From assembly GCF_000175575.2 (NCBI RefSeq), contig NZ_CP005986.1, positions 2,375,001 to 2,439,000 on the forward strand: a stretch of 64,000 bases of DNA. Reading direction: 5' to 3'. Source of the stretch: Acidithiobacillus caldus ATCC 51756. GTDB taxonomy: Bacteria; Pseudomonadota; Gammaproteobacteria; Acidithiobacillales; Acidithiobacillaceae. This document shows, one piece after another, positions 1 through 12,325 of the stretch. A program made the position numbers and the translations under genes. The number at the start of each line of letters is the position of its first letter. Within the stretch, counting starts at the first letter, position 1. The notes under the pieces are model-generated. The model did not search any database, was not told the DNA's origin, and saw nothing but the letters and a program-made list of their open reading frames with translations.

Positions 1-1
1 G

Positions 2-43
2 GAGTCGGTTTTTCTCGCTCTGACCAGTGGGGAGCGTACATGA
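2..43 (+). CDS. ABC transporter ATP-binding protein, C-terminal end only (partial)
   Basis: Only the last 13 codons lie in the window; they read ESVFLALTSGERT and then TGA. The pattern (L)E-x-V-F-L-A-L-T-x-G is typical of the extreme C-terminus of ABC-2/daunorubicin-type exporter ATPases. The stop overlaps the ATG of the next gene (ATGA), which implies translational coupling with a permease-like protein. The assignment rests on one short motif plus the neighbour, so it is tentative, but the pairing makes sense because the next protein looks like an ABC permease fused to a protease. Confidence 0.6.
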   Translation, partial: ESVFLALTSGERT

Positions 44-2271
44 CGGCTGCCTGGCGCAGCCTGCGACCAGCGCTTTTTTTGCGCGACAATTTCTACGCGC
101 TACTTGGAACCCTGATTCTCTTTATCCTGGTCTTAAGCCTGGGGCAGAGCAAGGTGCAGGTGGACCACTGGCATCCGAGTCACGCGTGGGCCGCCGAGTT
201 TTCGCGCACCCTCTTGGGCTTTGGCTTGCTCATGCTGAGTGCCGGGCTTTTCGTACACTACTGGCGTATCGTGAGCGAGCCCCTCGTCTTCCCGGTGCCG
301 CGCTTTCGCCGCGACCATCGCTGGCTTTTTTCAGCCCTGGTCGTCCTCTTGGCCGTTTTTGCCGCAGCCGTGCTTTTGCGGCGGGATGCGCCACTCCCGG
401 GGGCCTTGTTGCTTCCGCTCCCCTTCATTCTCAATGGCGTGGGTATAGCGGCATTCCTGGGATCGCCAATGGCAAAGGCCCAAGGCGCGAACCGCTGGCT
501 CGGGCCGTTGTTACTGTTACCTTCCTACCTCATCATTTTCATCGGTCCGCTCTACTGGAGCATCGGTACCCTGGCACCCGCCCTGGCCATTCCCCTGGCG
601 CTGCTCGCGGCGGTCATCATCGCCCTGGCCCTGGTGCATACCCCCCAAGAGCTGCGAACGCGCATCGCCGCGCGCCGTACGGCACGCTGGACGCTACCGC
701 GCCTACCCGTGGATGGTATCCGTCGGATCCTCGCTTGGACGCCAGGGCCAGCGCGCTTTGCGCCCTGGGTATACGGTCCAAGACGCTTTGGGATTCTGGG
801 GACCATGCTGAGCCAAGGGATAAACTTCGGAGTCTTTGCGCTCATCTTCTTCGCATTCCTGCACTGGGGGGCCCATCCGCCGCCGGGTACGGACCCGCTG
901 CGGTTGATTATCGTCCGCGCCTTGTCCTTCGCCAGCCTCTTCGGCTTAGCGTGGGGAAGTTGGATAGTGCGCCATTTCGAGTGGCAAAGCCTCTTGCTCA
1001 CGGGCGCCTGGGGAGACCGGCGTGGGGAGATGGTGGATCGCTGGTTGGGCGACTATGCCCGGCATCTTTCCGTGCTCGTCGCCGCGAGTCTGCTCGTGCC
1101 CCTCATCCTGATGGCGCTTTTGCCGATTCCCATGTCAACGCTGTTGGCAACGCTCTGCATCTTTGCCGCCGCCCTGGTCGTCAATGCCTATCTGCCCTTG
1201 ACGGCGGTGGCCCTGGGTGCCTTCCGCGGATTGGGCTATGGCCTCGTCGTCAGCCTCGGCGCCTTGGGCAACTTCCTCCTACTGAGCCTTTTGCTGGGCT
1301 TTTGTCTGCTCGCTCCAGCGGGCGTGCGGAGTTTCTCACCCGCGTGGGATTTCAGTTTGAGTCTCGTTGCGCTGGTCTTCATCCTGCTCGTTCACCAGCG
1401 GGCCAAGGCCCGATTGCAGGGCGCGGACTGGCTTTTGACGGGCTTGGCCAAGGGACCGGCGCCCACCTTGGCGTCGGCGCGGGGACGGGAACGACCCTGG
1501 ACCGCCTTCGCTGGCCTGCTGCTCATGCTGGCTTTATTTTTGGGTCAGCTGGGCGTGACCATTCTCGCCCTTTTCGTGCGCGGCTTTTGGATTGGCGTGG
1601 AGCTCGGGATGCGCTATGCCGCGGAACATGTGCCCGTGCCCGTCAGACTCATCCACTCGACCATAGCGCAGGTGAGCCTCGACTTTCGGATTTGGACGGG
1701 GCTCCTCGCCTATATCGTCACGGCCTTGGCATTGCTGGGTTTCCTTTATTGGTACCTGAGCCGCGAACAATGGCGCAGCCCAGCGCAGGTGGCGTGGTGC
1801 CCACCGAGCACGACCCGCGCTTACCCAGTCGCTTTTGTATTGGGCGTGCTGCTCGCGGCCCTGAGCGCCCTGCTCTTCATCGCCTTTCCACCGCCCGAAC
1901 ACCTGAGCCCACAGAGCTTGGGGATATTCGATGCCTTTCACCTGCCGGGCTGGCCCAACTACGTGATGATCCTGCTCACCGTGATCCTGGCACCGGTGAC
2001 CGAGGAGATCGTCTTTCGCGGGGCGGGGCTCGCGGGTCTGCGGCGGCGTCTGTCGCCCTGGGTAGCGGGAAGCATCGTGACCCTGCTCTTCGTCCTCGCC
2101 CACGTGCCCTCCAAGATCGACGACTTCCACTATCCCGAGGCTCTGCTCATCATCGCCGCTCTGGGCACCGCCCTACTCTGGCTGCGCCTCAAGTACCGGT
2201 CGCTCTGGCCGCCCATTTTTCTTCACGCCCTGTGGAACGCAGCCGCCGTGGCGGCGGTCCTTCTGCACTAA
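40..2271 (+). CDS. ABC-permease-like membrane protein fused to a CPBP (CAAX-type) intramembrane protease
   Basis: This is a 743-residue polytopic membrane protein. Roughly residues 1-570 form many hydrophobic segments resembling an ABC-2 export permease. The last ~170 residues carry the CPBP/Abi glutamic protease signature: EEIVFR near 655-660, an FVLAH block with His near 688, and HALWN near 729-733. These are the expected Glu, Arg and His/Asn active-site residues, so the protease is probably active. ATG at 40 has GGGGAG upstream and overlaps the stop of an ABC ATPase, so the two are probably one export or peptide-maturation unit. Substrate unknown. The gene faces ldt tail to tail. Confidence 0.8.
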   Translation: MTAAWRSLRPALFLRDNFYALLGTLILFILVLSLGQSKVQVDHWHPSHAWAAEFSRTLLGFGLLMLSAGLFVHYWRIVSEPLVFPVPRFRRDHRWLFSALVVLLAVFAAAVLLRRDAPLPGALLLPLPFILNGVGIAAFLGSPMAKAQGANRWLGPLLLLPSYLIIFIGPLYWSIGTLAPALAIPLALLAAVIIALALVHTPQELRTRIAARRTARWTLPRLPVDGIRRILAWTPGPARFAPWVYGPRRFGILGTMLSQGINFGVFALIFFAFLHWGAHPPPGTDPLRLIIVRALSFASLFGLAWGSWIVRHFEWQSLLLTGAWGDRRGEMVDRWLGDYARHLSVLVAASLLVPLILMALLPIPMSTLLATLCIFAAALVVNAYLPLTAVALGAFRGLGYGLVVSLGALGNFLLLSLLLGFCLLAPAGVRSFSPAWDFSLSLVALVFILLVHQRAKARLQGADWLLTGLAKGPAPTLASARGRERPWTAFAGLLLMLALFLGQLGVTILALFVRGFWIGVELGMRYAAEHVPVPVRLIHSTIAQVSLDFRIWTGLLAYIVTALALLGFLYWYLSREQWRSPAQVAWCPPSTTRAYPVAFVLGVLLAALSALLFIAFPPPEHLSPQSLGIFDAFHLPGWPNYVMILLTVILAPVTEEIVFRGAGLAGLRRRLSPWVAGSIVTLLFVLAHVPSKIDDFHYPEALLIIAALGTALLWLRLKYRSLWPPIFLHALWNAAAVAAVLLH

Positions 2272-2383
2272 GGCGTTGGGGGCTCGGGCCGGGGGGCGTA
2301 ACCTTCCCGCCGACATCAACCTGTGGGGCGCATGAGCGGCGTCGTGTTCCTTGGGTCCGCCAGGTGGGTCTGTACGTGGCGCT

Positions 2384-3424
2384 TCAGGTGCTCGGAGCCT
2401 CGCCTCCCGGCGGCGTGGCCTGATTGGCATCGGCACCGTAGGGGGCATAGCGATAGGGTTCTGCTGGCAGACTTTGGACTATCTGCTCTAGGCTCGGGGC
2501 CTGAACATCGATGGGTGTCGGGACCGTATTGGGCTGGTGCACCAGGTCGATGACTCGCTGCCAATTGATGATGGGCTTGGTCTGGGTGCCGGCAAGGTAG
2601 CGGGTGATGGCATCCACCGCCCGCTGCTGGGGAGAGTTGGGATCCTTGTACTCCGGAAGGGGCTGGAAGGACTGGAGGTAGAGATGACCATCGCCGTCAC
2701 TGCCGACGAGATACGGTGCATCGATGCTGCGCACCGGGGTTCCCACTCGAACCATCTTGAAGAGCTGCACTTCGTTCTCGGGATAGACGTGGAAACAGCC
2801 GTGGCTGACGCGCATGCCCACACCCCAGGGCTTGTTGGTACCGTGGATGTAGATCTGCGACCAGCCCGTCTCGAGCGCGAGCTCTCCCATGGGGTTGTCC
2901 GGCCCGGGCGGAAAATAGGCGGGGATGGGTTCGCCGGCCTTGGCGTGCTCTTCCTGAATGTTCTTGGGCACCGTCCAGCTGGGGTTCTTGACCTTGGCGA
3001 TGATCCGAGTGCTGCCCAAAGGATCGGGCCACTTGGGCCGGAAAATACCGACGGGGTAGGTATAGACGACCTTTTGTTCCGGCGGAAAGTAGTAGAGTCG
3101 GCGCGCCGGGATGTCGATGACGATACCGACCCAGGGTTTGGGGGGGAGGATATATTCGCTGGGGATCAGCACCCGCGTACCGGCACCGGGCAGCCACGGA
3201 TCCACGCCGGGGTTGGCGGCTCGGATCTCGTTGTAGCCGATGTCGTAGTGACGGGCGATATCCAGCAAGGTGTCCTGCTGACGAGCGGTCACCACCCGCA
3301 GCTTGCCGACCATGTTGGAGCCCGGCGGCGGCAACGGGAATTCCGCTGCCGCCGCGGGCAGTGCGAGGACCGTCGCCAGAACCGCAAGACCAAGCCCCGA
3401 GTACCGCCATCTACGCATCGCCAT
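2384..3424 (-). CDS. L,D-transpeptidase (YkuD) with LysM domain, periplasmic
   Basis: The 346-residue product begins with a signal peptide ([13 protein letters not shown] through PAAAA). A LysM peptidoglycan-binding segment follows (about 45-95), then a YkuD catalytic domain. The family forms 3-3 cross-links or anchors lipoproteins through a catalytic Cys. The active-site motif is SHGCFH: Ser, His, Gly and Cys are conserved, but the usual Arg two residues after Cys is His. The ATG overlaps the rof stop as TGATG, so it was preferred over an ATG 21 nt upstream. Last gene of the ftsK-serS leftward block. Confidence 0.88.
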   Translation of the reverse strand: MAMRRWRYSGLGLAVLATVLALPAAAAEFPLPPPGSNMVGKLRVVTARQQDTLLDIARHYDIGYNEIRAANPGVDPWLPGAGTRVLIPSEYILPPKPWVGIVIDIPARRLYYFPPEQKVVYTYPVGIFRPKWPDPLGSTRIIAKVKNPSWTVPKNIQEEHAKAGEPIPAYFPPGPDNPMGELALETGWSQIYIHGTNKPWGVGMRVSHGCFHVYPENEVQLFKMVRVGTPVRSIDAPYLVGSDGDGHLYLQSFQPLPEYKDPNSPQQRAVDAITRYLAGTQTKPIINWQRVIDLVHQPNTVPTPIDVQAPSLEQIVQSLPAEPYRYAPYGADANQATPPGGEAPST

Positions 3425-3640
3425 CACCCAACCGACTCCATCCATGCCAGATCCACTACCTGTTCCTTGCCATCCTCCGAGCGCAGGCGCAGGTATTCGC
3501 GCCCCTTTTCCGTCCAGACATCGGCGATGATACCACGCAACTCGCGACCATCGCGCAACTGCAGCCGTACCCGCCGCCGCTGTATGGCGGCGAGTTCCAA
3601 TTCGCTGTGTAGCGCGCAGCCGATGGGAATGTAGGGCGGC

Positions 3641-3651
<11 letters not shown>
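3424..3651 (-). CDS. rof: Rof-like Rho-binding antiterminator
   Basis: This 75-residue product matches the E. coli Rof (YaeO) fold pattern by eye: Y-x-P-I-x-C near the start, then an S-E-L-E-L-A block, then a small Sm-like beta-barrel ([16 protein letters not shown], then EYLRL). Rof binds Rho and inhibits transcription termination. The start is GTG at 3651, which overlaps the end of serS by 11 nt and has a strong GGAGGT at good spacing inside the serS 3' end. Its stop overlaps the next ATG. Very short genes like this are often missed. Expression is likely tied to serS by translational coupling. Confidence 0.75.
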
Positions 3652-4909
<1,258 letters not shown>

Positions 4910-4914
4910 GACGG

Positions 4915-6228
4915 TCAGTCTCCTGGGCCCTTGCGATGGGCGGCAATCCAGCGCAGACGCTCGCCCATGCGTTGCTCGAAGCCGCGCTCGGAGGCCTGGT
5001 ACCAGGGCCCAGAGAGGCCGGCGAGGGCCTCGGGAAGATAGGTCTGCGCCGGCGCGATGGCGTCGGGAAAATCGTGATCGTATTGGTAATCGCGACCGTA
5101 ATCCAGATCCTTGAGCAGCTTCGTCGGCGCATTGCGCAGATGAAGAGGCACCGGATGGCTGGGCTGGCGCCGAATCGCCTCCTGCACCTTTTTCCAGGCG
5201 CTGTAGGTGCGATTGCTCTTGGGGCAGCTGGCCAGGTAGACAGCGGCCTCGGCCAGCGCCAGCTCACCTTCCGGGCTGCCCAAAGCCTGAAAGGCAGCCC
5301 GAGCGGCCAGGGCTATCTCCAGGGCGCGCGGGTCGGCAAGCCCCACATCCTCCACCGCCACACGGATCAGGCGGCGGGCGAGGTAAAGGGGATCGGCGCC
5401 GCCATCGAGCATGCGCGCCAGCCAGTAGAGGCTCGCATCCACATCGGAGCCACGCAGAGATTTGTGCAAGGCCGATATCTCGTCGTAAAAATGCTCTCCA
5501 CCCTTATCGAAGTGGCGCCAAGCCTGCCCCGCCGCTGCCGCCAGCACCGGCGTGTCCAGCCGGCGCCGACCATCGTGCAGAGGGGCCAACTGCACGGCAA
5601 GGTCCAGTATGTTCAGCAATCTGCGCGCATCGCCATCGGCCTGGGCAAGCAGCTGCGCACGGGCCGAATCGGGAAGCTCCACCGCCAGGTCGCCGAGACC
5701 GCGCTCGCGGTCGTGCAGGCTGCGTTCCAGAATCGCTGCGAGCGCTTCCTGCCCAAGGGGCTCGAGTACGTAAATGCGGATCCGGGACAGGAGAGCACCA
5801 ACCAGGGCGAAGCTGGGATTCTCTGTCGTTGCCCCGATGAGGGTGAGCGTACCTTCCTCCAGGTGGGGAAGCAGGGCATCCTGCTGAGTTTTGTTGAAAC
5901 GGTGGATCTCGTCGATGAAGAGCACCGTCGACTCACCCCGCCCACGTCGCTCCGTGGCCACGGCCGCCGCCGCGCGCAGCTCTCGAACACCACTGTCCAC
6001 GGCGGAGAGGGTGAGCACCTCGGCACCCTGCTCAGCCGCCAGGAGGTGTGCAAGGGTCGTCTTGCCGACTCCAGGCGGTCCCCAGAAGACGAGGGAGTGC
6101 AGAGACTTTTGCCGCAGCATGGCGGCGATGGGCCCAGCAGGACCCAACAACCGTTCCTGGCCGATGAACTCGGCGAGGGAGCGCGGGCGCATGCGCGCCG
6201 CCAAAGGCCGCGAATCGCTACCGGTCAA
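4915..6228 (-). CDS. rarA: replication-associated recombination ATPase RarA (MgsA)
   Basis: The 437-residue AAA+ protein has Walker [10 protein letters not shown] near 51-59, Walker [10 protein letters not shown] near 102-110, the sensor segment [10 protein letters not shown], and the C-terminal tetramerisation region typical of the RarA/WRNIP1 family. It acts at stalled replication forks and on clamp-loader-like substrates. It sits 33 nt downstream of ompP1 and immediately upstream of serS, as in other gammaproteobacteria apart from the inserted ompP1. Confidence 0.95.
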   Translation of the reverse strand: MTGSDSRPLAARMRPRSLAEFIGQERLLGPAGPIAAMLRQKSLHSLVFWGPPGVGKTTLAHLLAAEQGAEVLTLSAVDSGVRELRAAAAVATERRGRGESTVLFIDEIHRFNKTQQDALLPHLEEGTLTLIGATTENPSFALVGALLSRIRIYVLEPLGQEALAAILERSLHDRERGLGDLAVELPDSARAQLLAQADGDARRLLNILDLAVQLAPLHDGRRRLDTPVLAAAAGQAWRHFDKGGEHFYDEISALHKSLRGSDVDASLYWLARMLDGGADPLYLARRLIRVAVEDVGLADPRALEIALAARAAFQALGSPEGELALAEAAVYLASCPKSNRTYSAWKKVQEAIRRQPSHPVPLHLRNAPTKLLKDLDYGRDYQYDHDFPDAIAPAQTYLPEALAGLSGPWYQASERGFEQRMGERLRWIAAHRKGPGD

Positions 6229-6261
6229 TGCAGATCGCTCGCCCCAACGGTGGCAAGGGCC

Positions 6262-7359
6262 TCAAAAGCTGCGGGAAATGGCAGCTCCAAAGGTAAAGGC
6301 GCTGGCCTTGTAGTCGCCGGGAGCCACGGTGATGCCACTGCCGGGTAGGGTATAGGCCCCAAGCCCGGTGCTGCCGGAGAAGGCATAGGCGGCACCGATG
6401 TCGTAGTGCCAGGGGCCAAGGCCAATCCCTAAGCCAAAGCCTGCCAGATTGCTGCTGGTGGCGGGGACAGCCACGCCGACGGCATCGCCACGGCTCGGAT
6501 CGCCCTCATGGGCGATGCCGGCACGCACGGCAAGGTCCTGATTGAGGTGGTAGCTCATTCCAAGGCGATAGGCGAGACTCGATTTCCAGTGCAGACTACC
6601 GTAGTACGGCAACTGCGCGTTGCTCCAATCGGTCCAGTCGACGTCCAGCTCGGTGGCAAAGGCCTTGGTCCAGCGGTAACGCAGCCCCGCCTGGACACGA
6701 CCGGGCAGATCCACGTGTCCACCGCCGGCAGCGATACTGGCGGGGGAGCGGTAGCTCAGGGCAGCGTTCAGGGTCTCGGTGGTGTAGAACAGTGCGACGT
6801 TACCGCCGACACCACCGCCGTTGGCGGAGATGGGGCCAAAGTGCCCACCCAGGGTCTGATAGTAGTCCAGACCAACGCCAACGCTCAGGTCCGGCAACAC
6901 GAGGTAGGCCACGCTGGGATTGATATCCAGTACCCGAAGACTGTTCTTGAGATAGGGGCTGCTGCTGCCCAAAGCTCCCGGCGCCCAGGTATCGCGGATG
7001 CTGTAGGGGGAGGTAATGGCGATGCCCGCCGACAGCGGCAGGGCCGAAAAGCGATGGCTGAAAAAGAGATTGGGAAGGATATTGGTGTTGGTCTGCGCGC
7101 CGACGCTGCCGTCGGGGCCCGCGTAGGTGTAGCTTGGCCGCTGCGCCAGCAGCTCCAGGGCAGCGCGATTGCCCGGGAAAAAGACCATGGTCGCGGGATT
7201 GTCGGCAAGGCTGCTCACGGGTTCGCCATCGGCCAGGGTTGCCCCTCCCTCGGAGAGCGCAGCCACACTGGTGGGCACGGTATAGCCTGCGGCCCAGGCA
7301 GAACCACTACCGGTCAATGCCAGCAGGGCCAGAAACAGGGGAGCAGTAGAGCGTCGCAT
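6262..7359 (-). CDS. outer-membrane long-chain fatty acid transporter, FadL/OmpP1 family
   Basis: The 365-residue product has a signal peptide (MRRSTAPLFLALLALTGSGSAWA). The mature N-terminus carries the NPA motif (LADNPATMVFFPG) of the FadL hatch domain. Alternating amphipathic beta strands follow, and the C-terminus is a terminal Phe (ISRSF), as expected for BamA-dependent barrels. FadL proteins import hydrophobic compounds. GGAGGA precedes the ATG at 7 nt. It is inserted between lolA and rarA, which are adjacent in E. coli. The substrate cannot be judged from sequence. Confidence 0.85.
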   Translation of the reverse strand: MRRSTAPLFLALLALTGSGSAWAAGYTVPTSVAALSEGGATLADGEPVSSLADNPATMVFFPGNRAALELLAQRPSYTYAGPDGSVGAQTNTNILPNLFFSHRFSALPLSAGIAITSPYSIRDTWAPGALGSSSPYLKNSLRVLDINPSVAYLVLPDLSVGVGLDYYQTLGGHFGPISANGGGVGGNVALFYTTETLNAALSYRSPASIAAGGGHVDLPGRVQAGLRYRWTKAFATELDVDWTDWSNAQLPYYGSLHWKSSLAYRLGMSYHLNQDLAVRAGIAHEGDPSRGDAVGVAVPATSSNLAGFGLGIGLGPWHYDIGAAYAFSGSTGLGAYTLPGSGITVAPGDYKASAFTFGAAISRSF

Positions 7360-7376
7360 GGATCGATCCTCCGGGA

Positions 7377-8039
7377 TCAGGGATTACTGAGCACGTCCAC
7401 CCCCTTGGGCGGGACGAACTGAAAGACGTGAGCGGCAACGGGGGCATTGACGCGTACCTTGGTGAAACGCAGCAGCGTGGTCTGGGAAAAGGCATCTTCC
7501 ATGCGCATCTCGCGCAGTTGCCCACGGCCATCGAAACCCAGGCGCAGGGAGGTGAAGCCTTGCGTCTGCCCCTCCTTGGGTTCCAGCAGCACCCACTGCA
7601 GACCAGCCTTGGCCGGCAGGGCCTTGACCTTGAAGTCTTGATCCAGGGTATCGCGACCGGCGATGAGGGCGGCGGGGGTCGAACCCAGACTTTTGCCCAA
7701 GGGCTGGACCGTCACCTGCTGCAACGCGGGCTCATACAGCCAGACGCGCTCGCCATTGGAGACGATCACCTGGCCATTGGCGCCGGCATAGTCCCAGCGG
7801 AACTTTCCCGGCCGGGAGACCCACAGGCGCCCACTGGCGCGCTTGATGATCTCACCCTGGGCGTTGGCGATCTCCTGACTGAAGTCGGCGGTGACGGTGT
7901 GGGTATCCTGAAAAAAGCGGTGCAGATCCTGCACGGCACCGGCTGCCTGGGCAACACCGACGAGCAGAAGGCCCAGGGTAAAGCCCATCAACCAACGCCA
8001 CAGCAGCCCGATCCCGCCGCGCCTACGCTCAGTCTTCAT
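7377..8039 (-). CDS. lolA: outer-membrane lipoprotein carrier protein LolA
   Basis: The 220-residue periplasmic chaperone carries lipoproteins from LolCDE to LolB. A signal peptide (residues 1 to about 35, ending AQA) is followed by the LolA fold: FSQEI, then [13 protein letters not shown], then the [10 protein letters not shown] strand. The chosen ATG at 8039 overlaps the ftsK stop by 11 nt and has AGGTCGGG upstream; an ATG 24 nt further upstream would put extra residues before the signal peptide. Same gene order as E. coli (ftsK-lolA-rarA). Confidence 0.93.
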   Translation of the reverse strand: MKTERRRGGIGLLWRWLMGFTLGLLLVGVAQAAGAVQDLHRFFQDTHTVTADFSQEIANAQGEIIKRASGRLWVSRPGKFRWDYAGANGQVIVSNGERVWLYEPALQQVTVQPLGKSLGSTPAALIAGRDTLDQDFKVKALPAKAGLQWVLLEPKEGQTQGFTSLRLGFDGRGQLREMRMEDAFSQTTLLRFTKVRVNAPVAAHVFQFVPPKGVDVLSNP

Positions 8040-10413
8040 CCCGACCTGGTGGGGGTCCGCCATAGATTTCTCTGCTCCCGTTACTCTGCAGTGGCCCGAC
8101 TACACCCGCCCGTTCCATGGCTTCGACCATGCGAGCCGCGCGATTGTATCCTACTTTGAGCTGACGCTGCACGTAGGAGATGCTGGCCTTGCGGCTGCGG
8201 GTGACGATGGCCACGGCCTGATCGTAGAGCGGGTCCGTTTCGGCGTCGTCGTCGTCACTACCACCCTCCCCGTCCTCGCCCTGACCCGCCAGGATGTCGG
8301 CATCGTAATCGGGCGCGCCGAGACTGCGCAGGGTATCCACCACACGATGTACCTCTTCGTCACTGACGTAGGCACCGTGGACGCGCTGGGGATAGCCCGT
8401 CCCAGGCGGCAGGTAAAGCATATCGCCTTGCCCCAACAAGGTTTCCGCGCCCATCTGATCGAGGATGGTGCGCGAGTCGATCCGCGAGGATACCTGAAAG
8501 GCTATCCGCGTTGGAATGTTGGCCTTGATGAGGCCGGTGATGACGTCCACCGACGGCCGCTGGGTGGCCATGATCAGGTGCAGGCCAGCCGCTCGCGCCT
8601 TCTGTGCGAGACGCGTGATCAGGGTTTCCACCTGCTTGCCCACTACCATCATCAGATCGGCAAACTCATCGATGACGACGACGATGGCCGGCATCGGTTT
8701 GAGCGGCAAGGGTTGACCATCGGCGTCGCGATCGGGTCCGAGAACGTGCTCACCGCGACGCTCTGCCTCGTGCAGCTTCTGATTGTAACCGCCCAGATTG
8801 CGGACCCCGATGTGGGCCATGAGCTTGTAGCGGCGCTCCATCTCCGCCACGCACCAGCGCAGGGCGTTGGCCGCCTCCTTCATATCCGTCACCACCGGCG
8901 CCAGCAGGTGAGGGATTCCCTCGTAGACCGAGAGCTCCAGCATCTTGGGATCCACCAGGATCAGACGCACCTCGGCGGGCGTCGCCTTGAAGAGGAGACT
9001 CAGGATCATGGCATTGACGCCCACGGATTTGCCGGCACCCGTCGTACCCGCCACCAGAAGGTGGGGCATGCGCGCGAGATCCGCCGCCACGGGCTGGCCG
9101 CCGATATCCTGACCGAGAGCAAGGGTCAAAAGGCTCTTGCTCTGAGTGAAGGCGGGACTGGAGAGGATCTCCGTCAGCCGGACGATGCGCCGGCGGGGGT
9201 TCGGAACCTCGATCCCCATGGTGGCCTTGCCCGGAATGGCTTCCACCACCCGTACCCGCGCCGCCAACACCCGCGCCAGATCCTTGCTGAGGCCGGCTAC
9301 CTGACTGACTTTGACGCCGGCAGCGGGCTCGATCTCGAAGCGGGTGATGACGGGCCCCGGGTGGGCAGCCACCACGCTCGCCTGCACACCAAAGTCGGCC
9401 ATTTTTTCTTCCAGGAGACGGGAACGTGCCGCCAGTTCCTCTGGACTGCCCGTCAAGCCCGGATCCAGGGGATCAGCCGGGTCGAGCAGCGCCAGAACGG
9501 GCAGACCGCGCTCGTCCAGGGCCGCCATGCTCAAGGGAAGTTGCCGCTCCGCAGCGCTGGACGGGCAGGCAGCCGTCGCGCCGGGCGAGCGCCGTGGTCC
9601 CGCAGCGGGTGGGGGCGATCCCGCGGTGAGGACGGCAGGCGGCGGCGCCGCAGGGCCAGGCGGCTGGACAGCCGAAGGCTCGGGTCGCGAGACCGAAGGC
9701 ACGGGGGCAGCAGAGCCATCTTGGCCTTTCTCGCGCCGTCGCCATGGACGGGGCAAAGCGGACAGGCGCAGGTGCAGGCGAGGTCGCGGCAGACCTGGTA
9801 GGGACCATCCGCTAAAGGCGGCGCGCGCCCGCCGTGGCGATACGGCGAAAATCAGGGCCAGGCTCAGGATGAGCAGCGACAACTCCACCAAGAGGAGACC
9901 ACCCACGCCGATCCTGGGCAACAGCAGCGCCAGAATGGCCTCACCCAGAAGACCGCCCGCACTTTGGCTGGGAAAGGGCCAGGAGGCCGCCGGCCAGAAT
10001 TGCGCCGCCATGGTCGAGATCGTCGCCAGCAGGGGTAGCATGGCGACGGGCCGCCACCATGGAAACGGCTGCCGCCAGAAGGTTTGCCGGGCGAGACCCC
10101 AGGCCCAGTAGAGCAGGAGAACGGGGAAGATCCAGGCCGATACGCCCACCAGCTGGATCAAGGCGTCGGCAAGGTTGGCTCCCGCCGTGCCGCCAAGATT
10201 GCGCACGCCTTCACCCCTTCCGCTGTTGAACCAGTTCGGATCGAGGGGATGGAAGCTGTACACGGCCATGGCCGTAAAGGCACCCAGCAGGGTGAGCATC
10301 AGGAGCCAAAGCTCGGTCTTGCGCAGGTGCGAAAAAAGCGCGAGACGCCGCCGCGGTGCCGGGGCACCCTTGCGCGATTTGGAACGGGCGGCGTCGGAGC
10401 TGACACTGGGCAT
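8029..10413 (-). CDS. ftsK: DNA translocase FtsK
   Basis: The 794-residue protein has an N-terminal multi-pass membrane domain (about 35-200), a short proline/alanine-rich linker (about 230-340), the RecA-like motor with Walker A (GTTGAGKS, about 455-462) and Walker B ([13 protein letters not shown]), and a C-terminal winged-helix gamma domain (about 730-790) that reads KOPS. It coordinates chromosome dimer resolution with division. ATG at 10413 is chosen because the upstream in-frame extension is non-homologous. It lacks a clear ribosome-binding site, and a promoter-like sequence ends just before it, so a leaderless mRNA is possible. Confidence 0.95.
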   Translation of the reverse strand: MPSVSSDAARSKSRKGAPAPRRRLALFSHLRKTELWLLMLTLLGAFTAMAVYSFHPLDPNWFNSGRGEGVRNLGGTAGANLADALIQLVGVSAWIFPVLLLYWAWGLARQTFWRQPFPWWRPVAMLPLLATISTMAAQFWPAASWPFPSQSAGGLLGEAILALLLPRIGVGGLLLVELSLLILSLALIFAVSPRRARAAFSGWSLPGLPRPRLHLRLSALPRPWRRREKGQDGSAAPVPSVSRPEPSAVQPPGPAAPPPAVLTAGSPPPAAGPRRSPGATAACPSSAAERQLPLSMAALDERGLPVLALLDPADPLDPGLTGSPEELAARSRLLEEKMADFGVQASVVAAHPGPVITRFEIEPAAGVKVSQVAGLSKDLARVLAARVRVVEAIPGKATMGIEVPNPRRRIVRLTEILSSPAFTQSKSLLTLALGQDIGGQPVAADLARMPHLLVAGTTGAGKSVGVNAMILSLLFKATPAEVRLILVDPKMLELSVYEGIPHLLAPVVTDMKEAANALRWCVAEMERRYKLMAHIGVRNLGGYNQKLHEAERRGEHVLGPDRDADGQPLPLKPMPAIVVVIDEFADLMMVVGKQVETLITRLAQKARAAGLHLIMATQRPSVDVITGLIKANIPTRIAFQVSSRIDSRTILDQMGAETLLGQGDMLYLPPGTGYPQRVHGAYVSDEEVHRVVDTLRSLGAPDYDADILAGQGEDGEGGSDDDDAETDPLYDQAVAIVTRSRKASISYVQRQLKVGYNRAARMVEAMERAGVVGPLQSNGSREIYGGPPPGRDED

Positions 10414-10420
10414 CGCTCGG

Positions 10421-11618
<1,198 letters not shown>

Positions 11619-11625
11619 TGGCGTC

Positions 11626-12222
11626 GTGGGGCGGATACCGAGGCCCAGGCCGCGATCCGCAAGACCGGTCGCCCCAGGCGCGGGACCGACTCCGGAGGAA
11701 TCTGCGCTGTTTCGGGGAAGCGTTGGTCCAATTCGCCCCTTCCCTGCTCCGGAACCTCCACCTCGACCGGCGCCACCGCCGCCGGAAGCACGTCAGCGGG
11801 AGGCCGACGAACGGGCAGTCATCGCTGCCCTGGACGACCCGTCTCCCGAAGACATGGCGTGGCTCAATGGCGACGAATGGGTATTTCTGCGACCGGGGCT
11901 GCCCCAGACGCTCCTGCGCGACCTGCGCCGAGGGCGGATACGTACCCAAAGCGACCTCGATCTCCACGGTCTCGTAGTGGAGGAGGCCCGCTTGGCCGTG
12001 GCCCAATTCCTGCAGGATGCTCGTCGCCAGCGCCTGACCTGTGTCCGCATCATCCACGGCAAGGGCCTTGGGTCGCCGGGGCAGGTGCCCGTCCTGAAAC
12101 GCCTGGTGGGCTTGTGGCTGATGCGCCGTCAGGAGGTCCTGGCCTTCACCCAGGCCCACCCGGCCGAAGGCGGTGGTGGCGCCGTGCGGGTGCTGCTGGG
12201 ACGCGGCGCCAAGGGACGCTGA
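11626..12222 (+). CDS. Smr-domain protein (SmrB/YfcN-like)
   Basis: The ~198-residue product has a basic, proline-rich N-terminal half and a C-terminal Smr domain: DLHGLVVEEA (about 118-127) and RIIHGKGLGS, both hallmark motifs. Small Smr proteins such as SmrB cleave mRNA at collided ribosomes, but family members vary. The start is uncertain: GTG at 11626 is the first plausible codon after the trxB stop and has only a weak ribosome-binding site. Probably cotranscribed with trxB. Confidence 0.8.
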   Translation: MGRIPRPRPRSARPVAPGAGPTPEESALFRGSVGPIRPFPAPEPPPRPAPPPPEARQREADERAVIAALDDPSPEDMAWLNGDEWVFLRPGLPQTLLRDLRRGRIRTQSDLDLHGLVVEEARLAVAQFLQDARRQRLTCVRIIHGKGLGSPGQVPVLKRLVGLWLMRRQEVLAFTQAHPAEGGGGAVRVLLGRGAKGR

Positions 12223-12325
12223 GCAGGGACAAGCTGGCGTAGCCGCAGGCCGGATTGCACACCAATACCGCCCGGGCTATGACGGACACCCGCCACCGCC
12301 AGAGCGCCGCACGTGCCCGGCGGGT

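Noticed and set aside
27-2423. 798-codon frame overlapping the ABC/CPBP gene
   Set aside because: Another frame of a GC-rich gene; Arg/Ala/Gly/Pro-rich and without motifs, whereas frame 40-2271 carries the CPBP active site.
12223-12325. gap between the Smr gene and merR
   Set aside because: Convergent gap of about 100 nt; no strong hairpin with T-run or other structure was visible.
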